A stretch of 64,000 nucleotides of DNA from SLRI01 sp964576715 (GTDB taxonomy: Bacteria > Pseudomonadota > Alphaproteobacteria > Geminicoccales > Geminicoccaceae): contig CAZNWE010000008.1 in assembly GCA_964576715.1 (NCBI GenBank), positions 1 through 64,000 of the forward strand, given 5' to 3'. Under the pieces are notes generated by a model that made no database searches, was not told the DNA's origin, and saw nothing but the letters and a program-made list of their open reading frames with translations. Made by a program: the position numbers and the translations under genes. Position 1 is the stretch's first letter; each line of letters opens with the position of its first letter. Shown piece by piece: positions 35,654 through 44,544 of the stretch.

Positions 35654-36197
35654 TCAGACCTCTCCGAAGGTCGGCGCTCTTACACCACCCCCTTGGGGCA
35701 CTGTCGGCATGGCGAGGGTGATAACGGTAAGCGCCACCTCCTGTGCTGATCGCAGCCGCCAGCGGCCGGGAAACCGCGCCGTATCGAGGAAGTCGTGGAC
35801 CAGCCGGGACAGGTCGAAGACGAACGGCACCCAGTGATGGGCGTGGCTCGGATGCAGCTTGCCGCGGATGATCTGCAAGGCCGTCGGCCGGTCGGGGCCG
35901 AAAAAGTCGAGCCAACGCTCGATGACGGCAGCGAGCCGCGGATCGATCGGATGGCCGGCGATGCTGTCCCAGGCGATGGCGAGCAGGTGAAGCCGGGCGG
36001 CGTTGAACCAAGGCATTGGCGATGGCGTCGACATCGCGGAACCGGGCCCCGATCAACGCCAAGGGCAGGCCGGTCCGCTCGGCAACGTTATGCAGCCGGT
36101 CGGCCGGCCAGCCATGCGTTGCCGCGAGTGCCACGGCCGCCGCGACGATGATCGCGTCGCCGTCGTCCTTCTCGATCGGCTGCGTGACCTCGGCCAT
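35654..36197 (-). pseudogene. TetR-family regulator with a frameshift
   Basis: From ATG 36197 the frame gives a TetR-type helix-turn-helix region (IIVAAAVALAATHGWPADRL, then AERTGLPLALIGARFRDVDA). At about 36005-36020 the family-like sequence jumps by one base into another frame, continuing as WFNAARLHLLAIAWDSIAG to a normal end at 35654. Together the halves make a protein of about 180 residues. A one-base indel in AATGCCTTGGTTCAACG explains it. Without repair the product would be a truncated DNA-binding domain with a scrambled tail. Confidence 0.7.
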
Positions 36198-36367
36198 TCG
36201 TCTTTCCTTCCGCCGTCATGGCAGCGCGTGCGCCAAGGCCGGCGCGAGAGCGCAGGACCGTACGCGGCTTAACCAAGATTTTACCACGCGCGTTCATGTT
36301 GCAGATCGGTCCGCAACGACAACCACGGCCACGGCGAGGCCGGGGCCGCAGGCACGGAGAGCATGTC

Positions 36368-37471
36368 ATGGCAGTAGCCGCCCCCTCCCTGGCCCGACCA
36401 AAGGCCGGGGTCGATCTCGCTGCCGGTCTCCGCGCGGCGGCCGCCGCCGGTCGGCCGCTCGGCCGTGTGCTGCGCGACATGGTGGCCAGTTGCTTCGGGC
36501 CGGGCAAGCTCACCGCCGAAGAGTTCATCTATTTTCGCCTGTTCGAGCCGACCAAGGATCAGGATGCACGGCGCCGCTATGTCGGGCTCCGGGCGCAAGA
36601 TGCGCTGTTTCGCAAGACCTCCGACCGGCAGTACTGGTTTCTCGCCCACGACAAGCTGCTCTGTCAGGCCTTTCTCCGCGGGCTCGGCCATCCGGTTCCG
36701 GAGATCCAGGCGCTGCTCGGCACCAGGCGCGGCTTCGGTGACGCCTTGCGTCTCGACGGCCTCCCGGCCATCGCGCGCTTTCTCGCCAGCGCCCGCTATC
36801 CATTGTTCCTGAAGCCGGTGGCTGGCATGTTCAGCCTCGGCACGATCGCCCTTGAAAGGCTCGATGCGGCAAGCGGCTGCGCGCTGGGCTTCGACGGCAC
36901 GGCCTGGTCACCCGACGACCTTGCCCAGGCGGCCAGCAGGGCACCCGGCGGGCTGATCGCCCAGGACTTTCTCGAGCCGCACGCCGCGACCCGGACCCTG
37001 GCCGGCCGGCGGCTCGCGACGCTGCGCCTGATCGTTATCGTCGAGCCGGCCGGCCCACGCCTCTACCGTGCCGTGTGGAAGCTGCCGGCCTCGCCCAACA
37101 TGGCGGACAATTTCTGGCTCCCTGGAAACCTGCTCGCCGCCGTCGATCGCCATGATGGGCGCATCCTCAGGGCAATCCGTGGTCACGGCGTCGGGCTCGA
37201 GAGTATCGAGTGCCATCCGGACACCGGCGAGCGGCTGTTGGGCGTTGCCGTGCCGCTCTTCGCCGAGGCCGTCGCCACCACACTGCAGGCGGCGGCCGAT
37301 ATCCCTGGGATCGGCATGCAGGCCTGGGACGTCGGGCTGACGGAGCGGGGGCCGGTCCTGGTCGAACTCAATGTCGGTGGCGACGTCAATTTGCCGCAAC
37401 TCGCCCACGACGAAGGGCTGCTGACCGACGAGTTCCAGCGCTTCCTGGCCGGCCGCACCGCCACACCCTGA
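36368..37471 (+). CDS. ATP-grasp protein of the sugar-transfer-associated type
   Basis: The 367-residue product resembles the ATPgrasp_ST / alpha-L-glutamate-ligase-like family. It shows FLKPVAGMFSLGT near residue 140 (nucleotide-binding lysine), LIAQDFLEPHAA near 195 and VLVELNVGGDVNLPQ near 335, which supply the metal-binding acidic residues. Members are found with polysaccharide genes and ligate an amino acid or similar group. The partner here is unknown. ATG 36368 with GGAGAG upstream was chosen over longer frames. Confidence 0.75.
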   Translation: MAVAAPSLARPKAGVDLAAGLRAAAAAGRPLGRVLRDMVASCFGPGKLTAEEFIYFRLFEPTKDQDARRRYVGLRAQDALFRKTSDRQYWFLAHDKLLCQAFLRGLGHPVPEIQALLGTRRGFGDALRLDGLPAIARFLASARYPLFLKPVAGMFSLGTIALERLDAASGCALGFDGTAWSPDDLAQAASRAPGGLIAQDFLEPHAATRTLAGRRLATLRLIVIVEPAGPRLYRAVWKLPASPNMADNFWLPGNLLAAVDRHDGRILRAIRGHGVGLESIECHPDTGERLLGVAVPLFAEAVATTLQAAADIPGIGMQAWDVGLTERGPVLVELNVGGDVNLPQLAHDEGLLTDEFQRFLAGRTATP

Positions 37472-37840
37472 GCGCCGCTCGATCGGCGGCATGCGGCGCG
37501 CACTGCCGGCCGGTCCCAGGACACCTCCGGCCGCGCGTTGCTCGCCTTGAACCCGACAGGGTGCCCACCGAATGGGCTCTCCGTCGCCACGGGTGGGGGT
37601 CACCGATGCCCCGCCGAGATTGGCCGCTGGCCGGCCGATCGCTGACGCGCTGCGTCCAACCATCCGAGGGTCGGACCCGCACGTCCACGCCATCGGCCAC
37701 CATGGTCGCCGACTGGCGTGACCGAGCCGCGGGCACGCGGCAGCCAGCTGTGCGCAACGCGCGCGGCTGCGTCTGGGCCAAGGCTCGCGCCAGGTTGATG
37801 CGAGCCACCGCCGCCCGTTGCGACGCGGACGCCGCCAGCC

Positions 37841-37876
37841 AAAAAAAAGGGCCACCGTCGAGAAAGATGGTGGCCC
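37841..37876 (-). terminator. Strong intrinsic terminator, minus strand
   Basis: GGGCCACC (37849-37856) pairs with GGTGGCCC (37869-37876) across a 12-base loop. On the minus strand it is followed directly by eight T residues (37848-37841). No protein gene on that strand lies upstream of it before 39265, so it belongs to the candidate sRNA. Confidence 0.8.
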
Positions 37877-37970
37877 GAAGCAAAGGGAGGCATCACAACG
37901 TCAGGGAGGACAGTGATGACCGAGGCGAGAGCCGTCGCCGGCGTCCCCGTCCCGTCCACCACAATGTGCA
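37841..37970 (-). ncRNA. Candidate small regulatory RNA with two anti-Shine-Dalgarno motifs
   Basis: Within the 662-bp gap 37472-38133 the minus strand has the layout of a trans-acting sRNA. A hairpin CAUCAC/GUGAUG (37918-37913 with 37896-37891) exposes CCUCCC in its loop (37909-37904). A second CCUCCC follows unpaired (37890-37885). The transcript then ends in a strong terminator with eight U residues. CCUCC-type motifs pair with ribosome-binding sites in several alphaproteobacterial sRNAs. An AT-rich block at 37976-38030 is the likely promoter, though no clear -35/-10 is seen, so the 5' end is approximate. The rest of the gap holds no gene. Confidence 0.5.
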
Positions 37971-38133
37971 GATTACAGCGTAAATCCTAAAATTCCGTAA
38001 ACAAAGAAGAAGAATACGGTCCCGTCACCGACTACGCCTCGCCGCTCGGTCATGCCAGCCACCGATCCCCGGTTGCCAGTGCCGTCGTGTTGCGGCTAAC
38101 CAACTGGCCGGGACCTGCCTCTGGAGCCGCTCA

Positions 38134-38712
38134 TTGTTGCGCCGCCTTTACGACTGGACCTTGCTGCAGGCGGCGAAGCCGCACGCGCTCGCCATTCTCG
38201 CCGCCATCTCGTTCATCGAGAGTTCGGTCTTTCCGATCCCGCCCGACGTGCTGTTGATCCCGATGATCCTGGCGCAGCGCGACCGCGCCTTCCTGATCGC
38301 CGGCGTATGCACCGTGGCCTCGGTCGCCGGCGGCTTTCTCGGCTATGCCATCGGCTACGGGCTCTACGAGTCGATCGGTGTGGCGATTCTCGACTTCTAC
38401 GGCTATCTGGAGAAGTTCACCCAGTTCCAGGCGATGTACAACGAAAACGGTGCGTGGATCGTGTTCTTCGCCGGACTGACCCCGTTTCCCTACAAGGTCA
38501 TCACCATCGCTAGCGGTGTGACCGCGCTCGATCCGCTGGTTTTCGGCATCGCCTCGGTGTTGAGCCGCGGGCTCAGGTTCTTCATCGTGGCGGGCCTGCT
38601 GTGGTACTGGGGCCCCTGGATCAGGGGGTTCATCGACCGTTATTTCGGCTGGCTGACCCTGGCGTTCTTCGTCCTCCTGATTGGTGGTTTCGCCGCCCTG
38701 AGGCTGCTTTGA
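38134..38712 (+). CDS. DedA/YqaA-type membrane protein
   Basis: The 192-residue integral membrane protein has four to five spans. It carries the SFIESSVFPIPPDVLLIP motif near residue 30 and FFAGLTPFPYKVITIASG near 112, typical of the YqaA branch of the VTT/DedA family, which is linked to lipid scrambling and membrane homeostasis. The start is TTG 38134 with GGAG seven bases upstream. It is followed two bases later by dsbB. Confidence 0.85.
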   Translation: MLRRLYDWTLLQAAKPHALAILAAISFIESSVFPIPPDVLLIPMILAQRDRAFLIAGVCTVASVAGGFLGYAIGYGLYESIGVAILDFYGYLEKFTQFQAMYNENGAWIVFFAGLTPFPYKVITIASGVTALDPLVFGIASVLSRGLRFFIVAGLLWYWGPWIRGFIDRYFGWLTLAFFVLLIGGFAALRLL

Positions 38713-38714
38713 CG

Positions 38715-39242
38715 ATGCTGACCGTTGCCCACCCCCTGTCGGCCAAGACTTGGCTCAAGCTCTTGGCGCTGGCGAGTGCCTCGGCCCTGGCTGTGGCCTA
38801 CTTGCTGCAATACGGTTTCGGGTTCGAGCCGTGCCAACTCTGCTTCTGGCAGCGCTACCCCTATATGGCGGCGATCGCCGTGGCCGTTGTGGGCGTGATC
38901 AGTCGCTATGTCCGCCTCGCCCTGCTGGCGCTGGTGCTGTTGTTCCTCATCGGTGCCGGCATCGCCGTCTATCATGTCGGCGTCGAGCAAGGTGTCTGGG
39001 CGCTGCCGGCAGGCTGTGCGACGGTCGATGGGGCCACCAGCGTCGCCGAGTTGCGCGCCCAGTTGGCGACCCAGGCACCGGCCTGCGATCAGGTCACCGT
39101 CAGTCTGCTCGGGCTATCGCTATCGGCGTGGAATGGGCTCACGGCGAGCCTGCTGATGCTGGCCAGCATACTGGCACTGCGCGCGCCCCTCGGCGAACTG
39201 AAAAAGCCGCAGCCAGCCGCCGGGCATCGCCTGGGCCGCTGA
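38715..39242 (+). CDS. dsbB: Disulfide bond formation protein DsbB
   Basis: The 175-residue, four-span membrane protein has the first redox pair C40-x2-C43 in EPCQLCFWQRYPY and the second pair C101 and C124 in the periplasmic loop. It reoxidises DsbA by passing electrons to quinone. It begins two bases after the DedA-type gene, so both are likely one transcript. Length and cysteine positions are normal. Confidence 0.9.
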   Translation: MLTVAHPLSAKTWLKLLALASASALAVAYLLQYGFGFEPCQLCFWQRYPYMAAIAVAVVGVISRYVRLALLALVLLFLIGAGIAVYHVGVEQGVWALPAGCATVDGATSVAELRAQLATQAPACDQVTVSLLGLSLSAWNGLTASLLMLASILALRAPLGELKKPQPAAGHRLGR

Positions 39243-39264
39243 GCGAGCAGCGTCCCGGACGCGG

Positions 39265-40089
39265 TCAACCGCTGAAGAGAACCGGCATGGTGGCGTTGTG
39301 CAGGACGTGGCGAGTAGCGCCACCCAGGATCATCTCGCGCAGCCGCGAGCGGCCGTACGCGCCCATCACCAACAGATCGGCGTCCCTGGTCTGGGCTTGC
39401 TCGAGCAGCAAGGAACCCGGCTCCTGGCCGCGGTTCGCAAGCACCAGTTCCTCGGCCGTAACGTCGTGCCGACCGAGCATCCGGATGGCTCGGTCGAGCC
39501 GGACCTCCTCCGCATTGCCCACGGTCGCAAGCCAGACGGTCTCGGCGGAACGGAGGAAGGGCAACGCATCGACCAGCGCCCGCTTGGCCTCCTTCGATCC
39601 GTTCCAGCCGACCAGCACGCGCTTGCCGAGACCGCCATCGATCGCTGCCGGCGGCAGCATCAGCACCGGGCCGCCGGCCTCGGTCACCAGATACTCGGTG
39701 ACGTCGGGCACCATGGCGTCGAGCAGGTCGCCGGCCTGTTGCCCGGTGATGACGAGGTCGACCGTGGCCGCTGCCCGCGCGTAGAGGCTGGCCGCATCGC
39801 CCTCTTCGTCGCGCCAGATCGAGCTCAGACCGGTGCCCTCGAGGGCGTGGTCGAAGGCCGCCTGCAGGCGGTCGGCAATGGCGTGGCTGGCTTCCCGCTG
39901 CGCCTCGAAGACGTCTGGTCCGACATAGGCCGCAGCCTCGCCGTAGCCGAACGGCATGACCGGCGGGGGGGCCACGGTCAACCCGACGAGATGCGCCTTG
40001 AACCGTTCGGCCAACGCCACGGCGATGCTCAAGCGGTGCTCGAGATTTGCATCCTCGAACATCTGCAGGAGGATGGTGCGGTAGGTCAT
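39265..40089 (-). CDS. Universal stress protein, two tandem Usp domains
   Basis: This 274-residue protein consists of two Usp folds. The first begins YRTILLQMFEDANLEHRL, the second GKRVLVGWNGSKEAKRAL near residue 155. The C-terminal domain keeps the ATP-binding G-x2-G-x9-G pattern in MGAYGRSRLREMILGGAT. ATG 40089 has GAGGTGA upstream. Its function in stress adaptation is known only at the family level. Confidence 0.88.
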   Translation of the reverse strand: MTYRTILLQMFEDANLEHRLSIAVALAERFKAHLVGLTVAPPPVMPFGYGEAAAYVGPDVFEAQREASHAIADRLQAAFDHALEGTGLSSIWRDEEGDAASLYARAAATVDLVITGQQAGDLLDAMVPDVTEYLVTEAGGPVLMLPPAAIDGGLGKRVLVGWNGSKEAKRALVDALPFLRSAETVWLATVGNAEEVRLDRAIRMLGRHDVTAEELVLANRGQEPGSLLLEQAQTRDADLLVMGAYGRSRLREMILGGATRHVLHNATMPVLFSG

Positions 40090-40251
40090 CGGTTCACCTC
40101 GGTCATCGCCCCTTCTCGGGTCGGGCGCCACGCCGGCCTGCATTGGTTCATGCCACTTGGCATAGCCCGCCCGCCTGACGGTTTACGCTCGCCCTTCAAT
40201 TAAGCAGAAGCGGTGCGGCTTGTCATGACTTGCATCAATCGGTTGGGCTAC

Positions 40252-40860
40252 TCAGCGCGCCTCGAACTGGCGCACCGCGATCAGGATCCTGCCGGCCGTC
40301 GTCAGCCAGCAGAGTCCGCCAAAGAGCCAGGCGAGCAGCGGGAAGCCCGCCGGCCAGGTCAGGATCGCGATCAGAAAGAGGATCGTTTCGGTCCCCTCGG
40401 CGAGGCCGCCCAGGTAGTAGAGCGACTTGGCCCCCTGCTCCGGGCTCTCGAGCCGGTGCTTGGCGGCCATGATGGCGAAGGCCAGGAACGAGGCGCCGGT
40501 GCCAATAAACGAGAAGATCACAAACGCAGCGGCCAGTGCATTGGCCGCCGGGTCGGCCACCGCCATGGCGAAAACGATGCCGGAATAGACGATGAAGTCG
40601 AGCACGATGTCGAGATAACCGCCGAGGTCGGTCACCCCGTTGCGCCGGGCGACCGCCCCGTCGAGCCCGTCGGCGAGCCGATTGAGGAGGAGCAGCACGA
40701 GCCCGAACCCGTAGTGATTCAGCATCACCGCGAGCATGGCCAGGCATCCGAGCGCAAAGCCGAGGATGGTGACGTGATCGGCGCGGATCCGAGGCGCCAA
40801 GGCGCTGGCGAGTTGCTCGAGCGGCGGGTCGATCAATGGCCGCAAATGGCGATCGAGCAT
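40252..40860 (-). CDS. CDP-alcohol phosphatidyltransferase family protein
   Basis: The 202-residue membrane enzyme has the CDP-alcohol motif DG-x2-AR-x8-G-x3-D-x3-D, seen as DGLDGAVARR then GGYLDIVLD from about residue 64. It transfers a phosphatidyl or similar group from CDP-linked donors; the acceptor alcohol is not predictable. It lies 9 bp downstream of pssA on the same strand, so psd, pssA and this gene form a phospholipid operon. Confidence 0.85.
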   Translation of the reverse strand: MLDRHLRPLIDPPLEQLASALAPRIRADHVTILGFALGCLAMLAVMLNHYGFGLVLLLLNRLADGLDGAVARRNGVTDLGGYLDIVLDFIVYSGIVFAMAVADPAANALAAAFVIFSFIGTGASFLAFAIMAAKHRLESPEQGAKSLYYLGGLAEGTETILFLIAILTWPAGFPLLAWLFGGLCWLTTAGRILIAVRQFEAR

Positions 40861-40869
40861 CTGTGCCGC

Positions 40870-41820
40870 TCAGGGCTGCCGGCCGCGATCCCCGAACCGG
40901 TAGACCGCGCCCCGGGCCTCGTCGGCGGCTCGGTGGGTGGTCGCAGGATCGCTGGCAGCATGGTTGGCGGCAACATGGTTGGCGGCGGCAGGGTCGCTGG
41001 CGGCTGCCTCGGCCGGTGGCCCTTGGCGGGCGATGGTCTCGACCGAGCGCTCCATCCGCTTGGCCATCATCCAGCTGATCGGGATCGTGCCGAGATAGAC
41101 GAGGCCGATCAGCATTAGCATCAGCCAGATTTCGGTGATCAGCATGACGGCGACGAAAACGCCGACGATCAGGCTCGGGATTACCATGCTCGGGTTGATT
41201 CTCAGCCGTTTGACCGAGAAGGTCGGCACCCGGCTGACCATCAACAGGGCCATTGTGACCATGACCACGGCACTGACCAGCCAATGTCTGGCGACATCGT
41301 TGCCGATGACGAAGGACGCCATCAGCGGCATGAGTGCGATCCCGGCAGCCGCCGGGGCCGGCACGCCGGTGAAATAATGCAAGGCCCACGCCGGTCGTTC
41401 GGGAACTTCGAGCTCGGCGTTGAAGCGGGCGAGCCTGAGCGCGGAGCAGGTGGCGAAGACCAGGGCGATGGCCCAGCCGAAGCCACGGACGTCGTTCAAG
41501 ACCCAGAGATAGACGATGACGGCCGGCGCGACGCCGAAGCTGATGAAGTCGGCGAGGCTATCGAGCTGCTCGCCGAGCTTCGAGGTCATCTTCAAGAGCC
41601 TCGCCGAGCGGCCGTCGAGGCCGTCGAAGATGGCAGCGGCGATGATGAAGGCCACGGCAAACTGCCAACGTCCGTCGAAAGCGAAGCGCATGCCGGTCAT
41701 CCCGGCGCAAAGGCCGAGGATGGTGAACATGTTGGGCACGAAATGCAGCACCGGCAGTGGCCGCGTGCCGCGACGTAGCAGGCGGCGTGACGGGGGGGGC
41801 AGTGGCGGCAGGCGTTCCAT
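40870..41820 (-). CDS. pssA: CDP-diacylglycerol-serine O-phosphatidyltransferase
   Basis: This 316-residue enzyme makes phosphatidylserine from CDP-diacylglycerol and serine. The catalytic motif is DGLDGRSARLLK followed by GEQLDSLADFISFG. Eight or so hydrophobic spans follow. The tail after residue 260 is unusual: low complexity with imperfect repeats of ASDPAAANH/AANHAASDP, encoded by tandem DNA near 40950-41020. The start ATG overlaps the psd stop, so decarboxylase and synthase are coupled. Confidence 0.9.
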   Translation of the reverse strand: MERLPPLPPPSRRLLRRGTRPLPVLHFVPNMFTILGLCAGMTGMRFAFDGRWQFAVAFIIAAAIFDGLDGRSARLLKMTSKLGEQLDSLADFISFGVAPAVIVYLWVLNDVRGFGWAIALVFATCSALRLARFNAELEVPERPAWALHYFTGVPAPAAAGIALMPLMASFVIGNDVARHWLVSAVVMVTMALLMVSRVPTFSVKRLRINPSMVIPSLIVGVFVAVMLITEIWLMLMLIGLVYLGTIPISWMMAKRMERSVETIARQGPPAEAAASDPAAANHVAANHAASDPATTHRAADEARGAVYRFGDRGRQP

Positions 41821-42521
41821 CAGTCGGTGCGTCCCTCGAGCGGGTTTTGCGGACCGGCCAAATCAGCGATCACCGTCTCGCCGGCGACCATCCGCTGTCC
41901 GGGCAGCGCCAAGGGTACCACATCCCTGGGCAGGTAGACATCACAGCGGCTGCCGAAGCGGATCAGCCCGATCCGCTCACCGGGTCTCAGCTCGCGGCCG
42001 GCGTCGACGAAGCCGACGATGCGGCGTGCCACGAGGCCGGCGATCTGCACGATGCCCACATGGCGGCCGCCGGCTGCCTCGATCTTGAAGCTCTGCCGCT
42101 CGTTGACCTCGGACGCCTTGTCGAGCGAGGCGTTCAAGAACCGGCCCTGGTGATAGGCGCGCGTGATCAGCCGGCCGGGAACCGGGGTTCGGTTCACGTG
42201 GACGTCGAAGACATTCATGAAGACGCCGACGCAAGGCAAGGGCTCCGCGCCGAGCTCGAGCTCCGGCGGCGGCACCCGCGCCTTGGTCGCGGCGACCACG
42301 CCGTCGCAGGGGCTCACCACGAGCGAGCGCCGGGTCGGTGTCACACGAGGCGGGTCGCGAAAGAAATAGGTACACCAGAGGGTTAACAAGAGTCCAGCCC
42401 AGAACAAGGGCTGCCAGAGAAAGCCCAGCACCACGGCGACTGCGAAGAAGATTGCGATAAACGGCCAGCCGGCTTGGTGGATGGGGACGAGTATGCTCGT
42501 CGGACTGCCATGGTCCGCCAT
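41820..42521 (-). CDS. psd: Phosphatidylserine decarboxylase (short form)
   Basis: The 233-residue proenzyme converts phosphatidylserine to phosphatidylethanolamine. Two membrane spans lie near residues 20-55. SPCDGVV and VFMNVFDVHVNRTPVPG follow, and the self-cleavage site that forms the pyruvoyl group is the GS pair in IRFGSRCDVYLP. GGAAGGAA precedes ATG 42521. It is the first gene of the phospholipid operon. Confidence 0.92.
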   Translation of the reverse strand: MADHGSPTSILVPIHQAGWPFIAIFFAVAVVLGFLWQPLFWAGLLLTLWCTYFFRDPPRVTPTRRSLVVSPCDGVVAATKARVPPPELELGAEPLPCVGVFMNVFDVHVNRTPVPGRLITRAYHQGRFLNASLDKASEVNERQSFKIEAAGGRHVGIVQIAGLVARRIVGFVDAGRELRPGERIGLIRFGSRCDVYLPRDVVPLALPGQRMVAGETVIADLAGPQNPLEGRTD

Positions 42522-42565
42522 GCGGTTCCTTCCTGGATCGGTCGCCGAGGAGTTAATCGGTTCGC

Positions 42566-43285
42566 TCAGCTGCTGCCAGCAATGTCGCGGGCGAACACGA
42601 TGTCGAGCTGTAACAGCCGTGCGAGCTTGCGCTCGAAGTAGCCCGGCAGGACCAGCGCTGGGGTGAAACCAAGCGCCGCCAGACGATCGACCATCACCCG
42701 CCACTCCAGCTCGCCGGCATAGACCGGGCGAAGCGACAGCTCGAGCTGGATTGTCGCGATCCGTTCGAGCAGTCCGGCTGCACCGGCCAGCACTTGTGGC
42801 TCGTAGCCCTGCACATCAGCTTTCAGATGAAGCCGCCGCCAGCCGGATTCAAGGAGATGGTCGAGGCCGTCGAGCCGGGCACAAGGCACGCTCAGCCGCT
42901 CGATCACGACCGAACTCGGCGACACCGCCTGAAGCAGCGGGCCTTGCGGCAGGATCGAGCTCATGTCGCTCTCCGCCGAGCACTCCACGACCACCCGGCC
43001 GTCGGTATCGCCGAGAGCCATGACCGGCGCGAGCCGCCAGAGCGGGTCGCCGGCAACCGCCAGGGCGAGCACTCGGCGCGGCTCGGGCAACGGCTCGAAC
43101 GAGAGGATCGGCCCGGCATAGCCCGCGCTGCGCAGCATGCGGCCGTACTGGCCGGTATTGGCGCCGACGTCGATCACCGCATCGACGCCTTCGTGCGCGA
43201 GCACGGCGGCGAGTTGCGCCGCTCCGGTTCGCGGCTTATTGCGTGGCGCCGGTCGCGGCTCGCGGCGGTGGTCGGCACCGTTCAT
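42566..43285 (-). CDS. FkbM family methyltransferase
   Basis: The 239-residue SAM-dependent methyltransferase has the SAM-binding motif AVIDVGANTGQYG near residue 35, followed by SFEPLPEPRRVL. Near residue 165 is HLKADVQGYEPQVLAGA, the FkbM post-motif. It overlaps the cyclase gene by ATGA and is the last gene of the four-gene operon that starts with the ABC exporter. The substrate is unknown, often a sugar or polyketide in this family. Confidence 0.85.
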   Translation of the reverse strand: MNGADHRREPRPAPRNKPRTGAAQLAAVLAHEGVDAVIDVGANTGQYGRMLRSAGYAGPILSFEPLPEPRRVLALAVAGDPLWRLAPVMALGDTDGRVVVECSAESDMSSILPQGPLLQAVSPSSVVIERLSVPCARLDGLDHLLESGWRRLHLKADVQGYEPQVLAGAAGLLERIATIQLELSLRPVYAGELEWRVMVDRLAALGFTPALVLPGYFERKLARLLQLDIVFARDIAGSS

Positions 43286-44544
43286 GCCGCGTTCGGTGGC
43301 TCGCAATTGCCGCCCAACAGCTTGCGCGCCTCAGCGACCGGCGCAAACACCTCGACTTCCTGGCCGATGCCGCGCAACGGGTATCGACCCAGCCGCTCGG
43401 TGACCTCTGGCGCACAGCTGCAATGGCCGACAAAGGTGCCGGAAAGAACCAGCGGCCGGCGCAGCTCCTTGCTCAAGGTGTCGAGCCGCGAGGCGACGTT
43501 GACGGCGGGCCCGATGACGGTGAAGTCAAGTCGGCGCTGCGCCCCGATATTGCCCCACATCACGTCGCCGACGTGCAATGCGAGGCCGAACGCCAGCTCG
43601 TCCTGGCCGGCAGCACGGCGCTGTCGATTGAGTTCGGCCATGCCGTGCTCGGCCTCCAGGGCGGCCTTGAGTGCGCGCTCGCAGGCTTTGGGCTCGTTCA
43701 TCGGGAAAATGGCCAGCATCGCGTCACCGATGAACTTCAAGATCTCCCCGCCGGCATCAACGACGGGCGCCGCCATAGTATCGAAATAAGCGTTCAGCGA
43801 GGCGATGAGGTCGTCCCGGGGCCAGCGCTCTGAGAGCATCGAGAAGCCGCGCAGATCGCAGTGCCAGATGGCGGCGGAGATCGTCTCGCCACTGCCGCGG
43901 CTGATCTCGCCGGCGAGAATTCTTGCACCCGAGCGCTGGCCGACATAGGCCTCGAGGATGTTCTTGGTGATCCGCCGGTTGAGGCGGATTTCCGCCGCCA
44001 TGGCGAGCATCGGCAGGAGGTCGGCGATGGTCTGCAGCTCGGCGGTCGAGAAGCCACCGGCGCGCCGGGTGGCCCAGGTACAGGCGTGCCGGGTGCCGGA
44101 GACGAACTGCATCGGCAACGCCACATAGTCGACGATCCCCTCGGCACGCAGATCATCATAGATGGCGTAGATTGTCGTGCCCTCGGGTGTCGGCAGGTCG
44201 AGCCGCGCCCGGATGGCCTCGACCTCGCCTTCGAAGAGGGGCTTCAGAGGGCTCGACAGGTAGTCTGGCCGTTGCCAGACGCCGCGATCTACAGAGGTGA
44301 AGACGACCTTCGTCGCCCCTGGATTCCAACGGATCGTCGCCCCGCCGAACTGCGGGTGCAGGGTGCGCAGGTGCAGCGTTGCGCGATCGAGCGGCAGACC
44401 GAATGAGCGCAATCGCACGCAAAGCCCGACGAAGAGGTCGTCGAGGTAGGGCTGATCGGTGATGCCGGTCACCAGCCAATCGAGTACCGCACTGCGGCGG
44501 GCAGGCCAGTTGCCGTCCGCCCCTGGGCTGATCGCCGAGGTCAT
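43282..44544 (-). CDS. Class III adenylate/guanylate cyclase
   Basis: The 420-residue protein has an N-terminal sensor-like region (about 1-195, GAF-like in appearance) and a C-terminal cyclase domain. Metal-binding aspartates are in HCDLRGFS and KFIGDAMLAIF, and DFTVIGPAVNVASRLD supplies the nucleotide-binding part. It would make cAMP. The neighbouring cNMP-binding protein, which overlaps it by ATGA, is an obvious reader of the signal. Confidence 0.88.
   Translation of the reverse strand: MTSAISPGADGNWPARRSAVLDWLVTGITDQPYLDDLFVGLCVRLRSFGLPLDRATLHLRTLHPQFGGATIRWNPGATKVVFTSVDRGVWQRPDYLSSPLKPLFEGEVEAIRARLDLPTPEGTTIYAIYDDLRAEGIVDYVALPMQFVSGTRHACTWATRRAGGFSTAELQTIADLLPMLAMAAEIRLNRRITKNILEAYVGQRSGARILAGEISRGSGETISAAIWHCDLRGFSMLSERWPRDDLIASLNAYFDTMAAPVVDAGGEILKFIGDAMLAIFPMNEPKACERALKAALEAEHGMAELNRQRRAAGQDELAFGLALHVGDVMWGNIGAQRRLDFTVIGPAVNVASRLDTLSKELRRPLVLSGTFVGHCSCAPEVTERLGRYPLRGIGQEVEVFAPVAEARKLLGGNCEPPNAA

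Noticed and set aside
37916..37990. 24-codon plus-strand frame with a strong GGGAGGA ribosome-binding site
   Set aside because: The two GGGAGG sites are the complement of the paired CCUCCC motifs in the candidate minus-strand sRNA, which explains them better; the peptide has no features.
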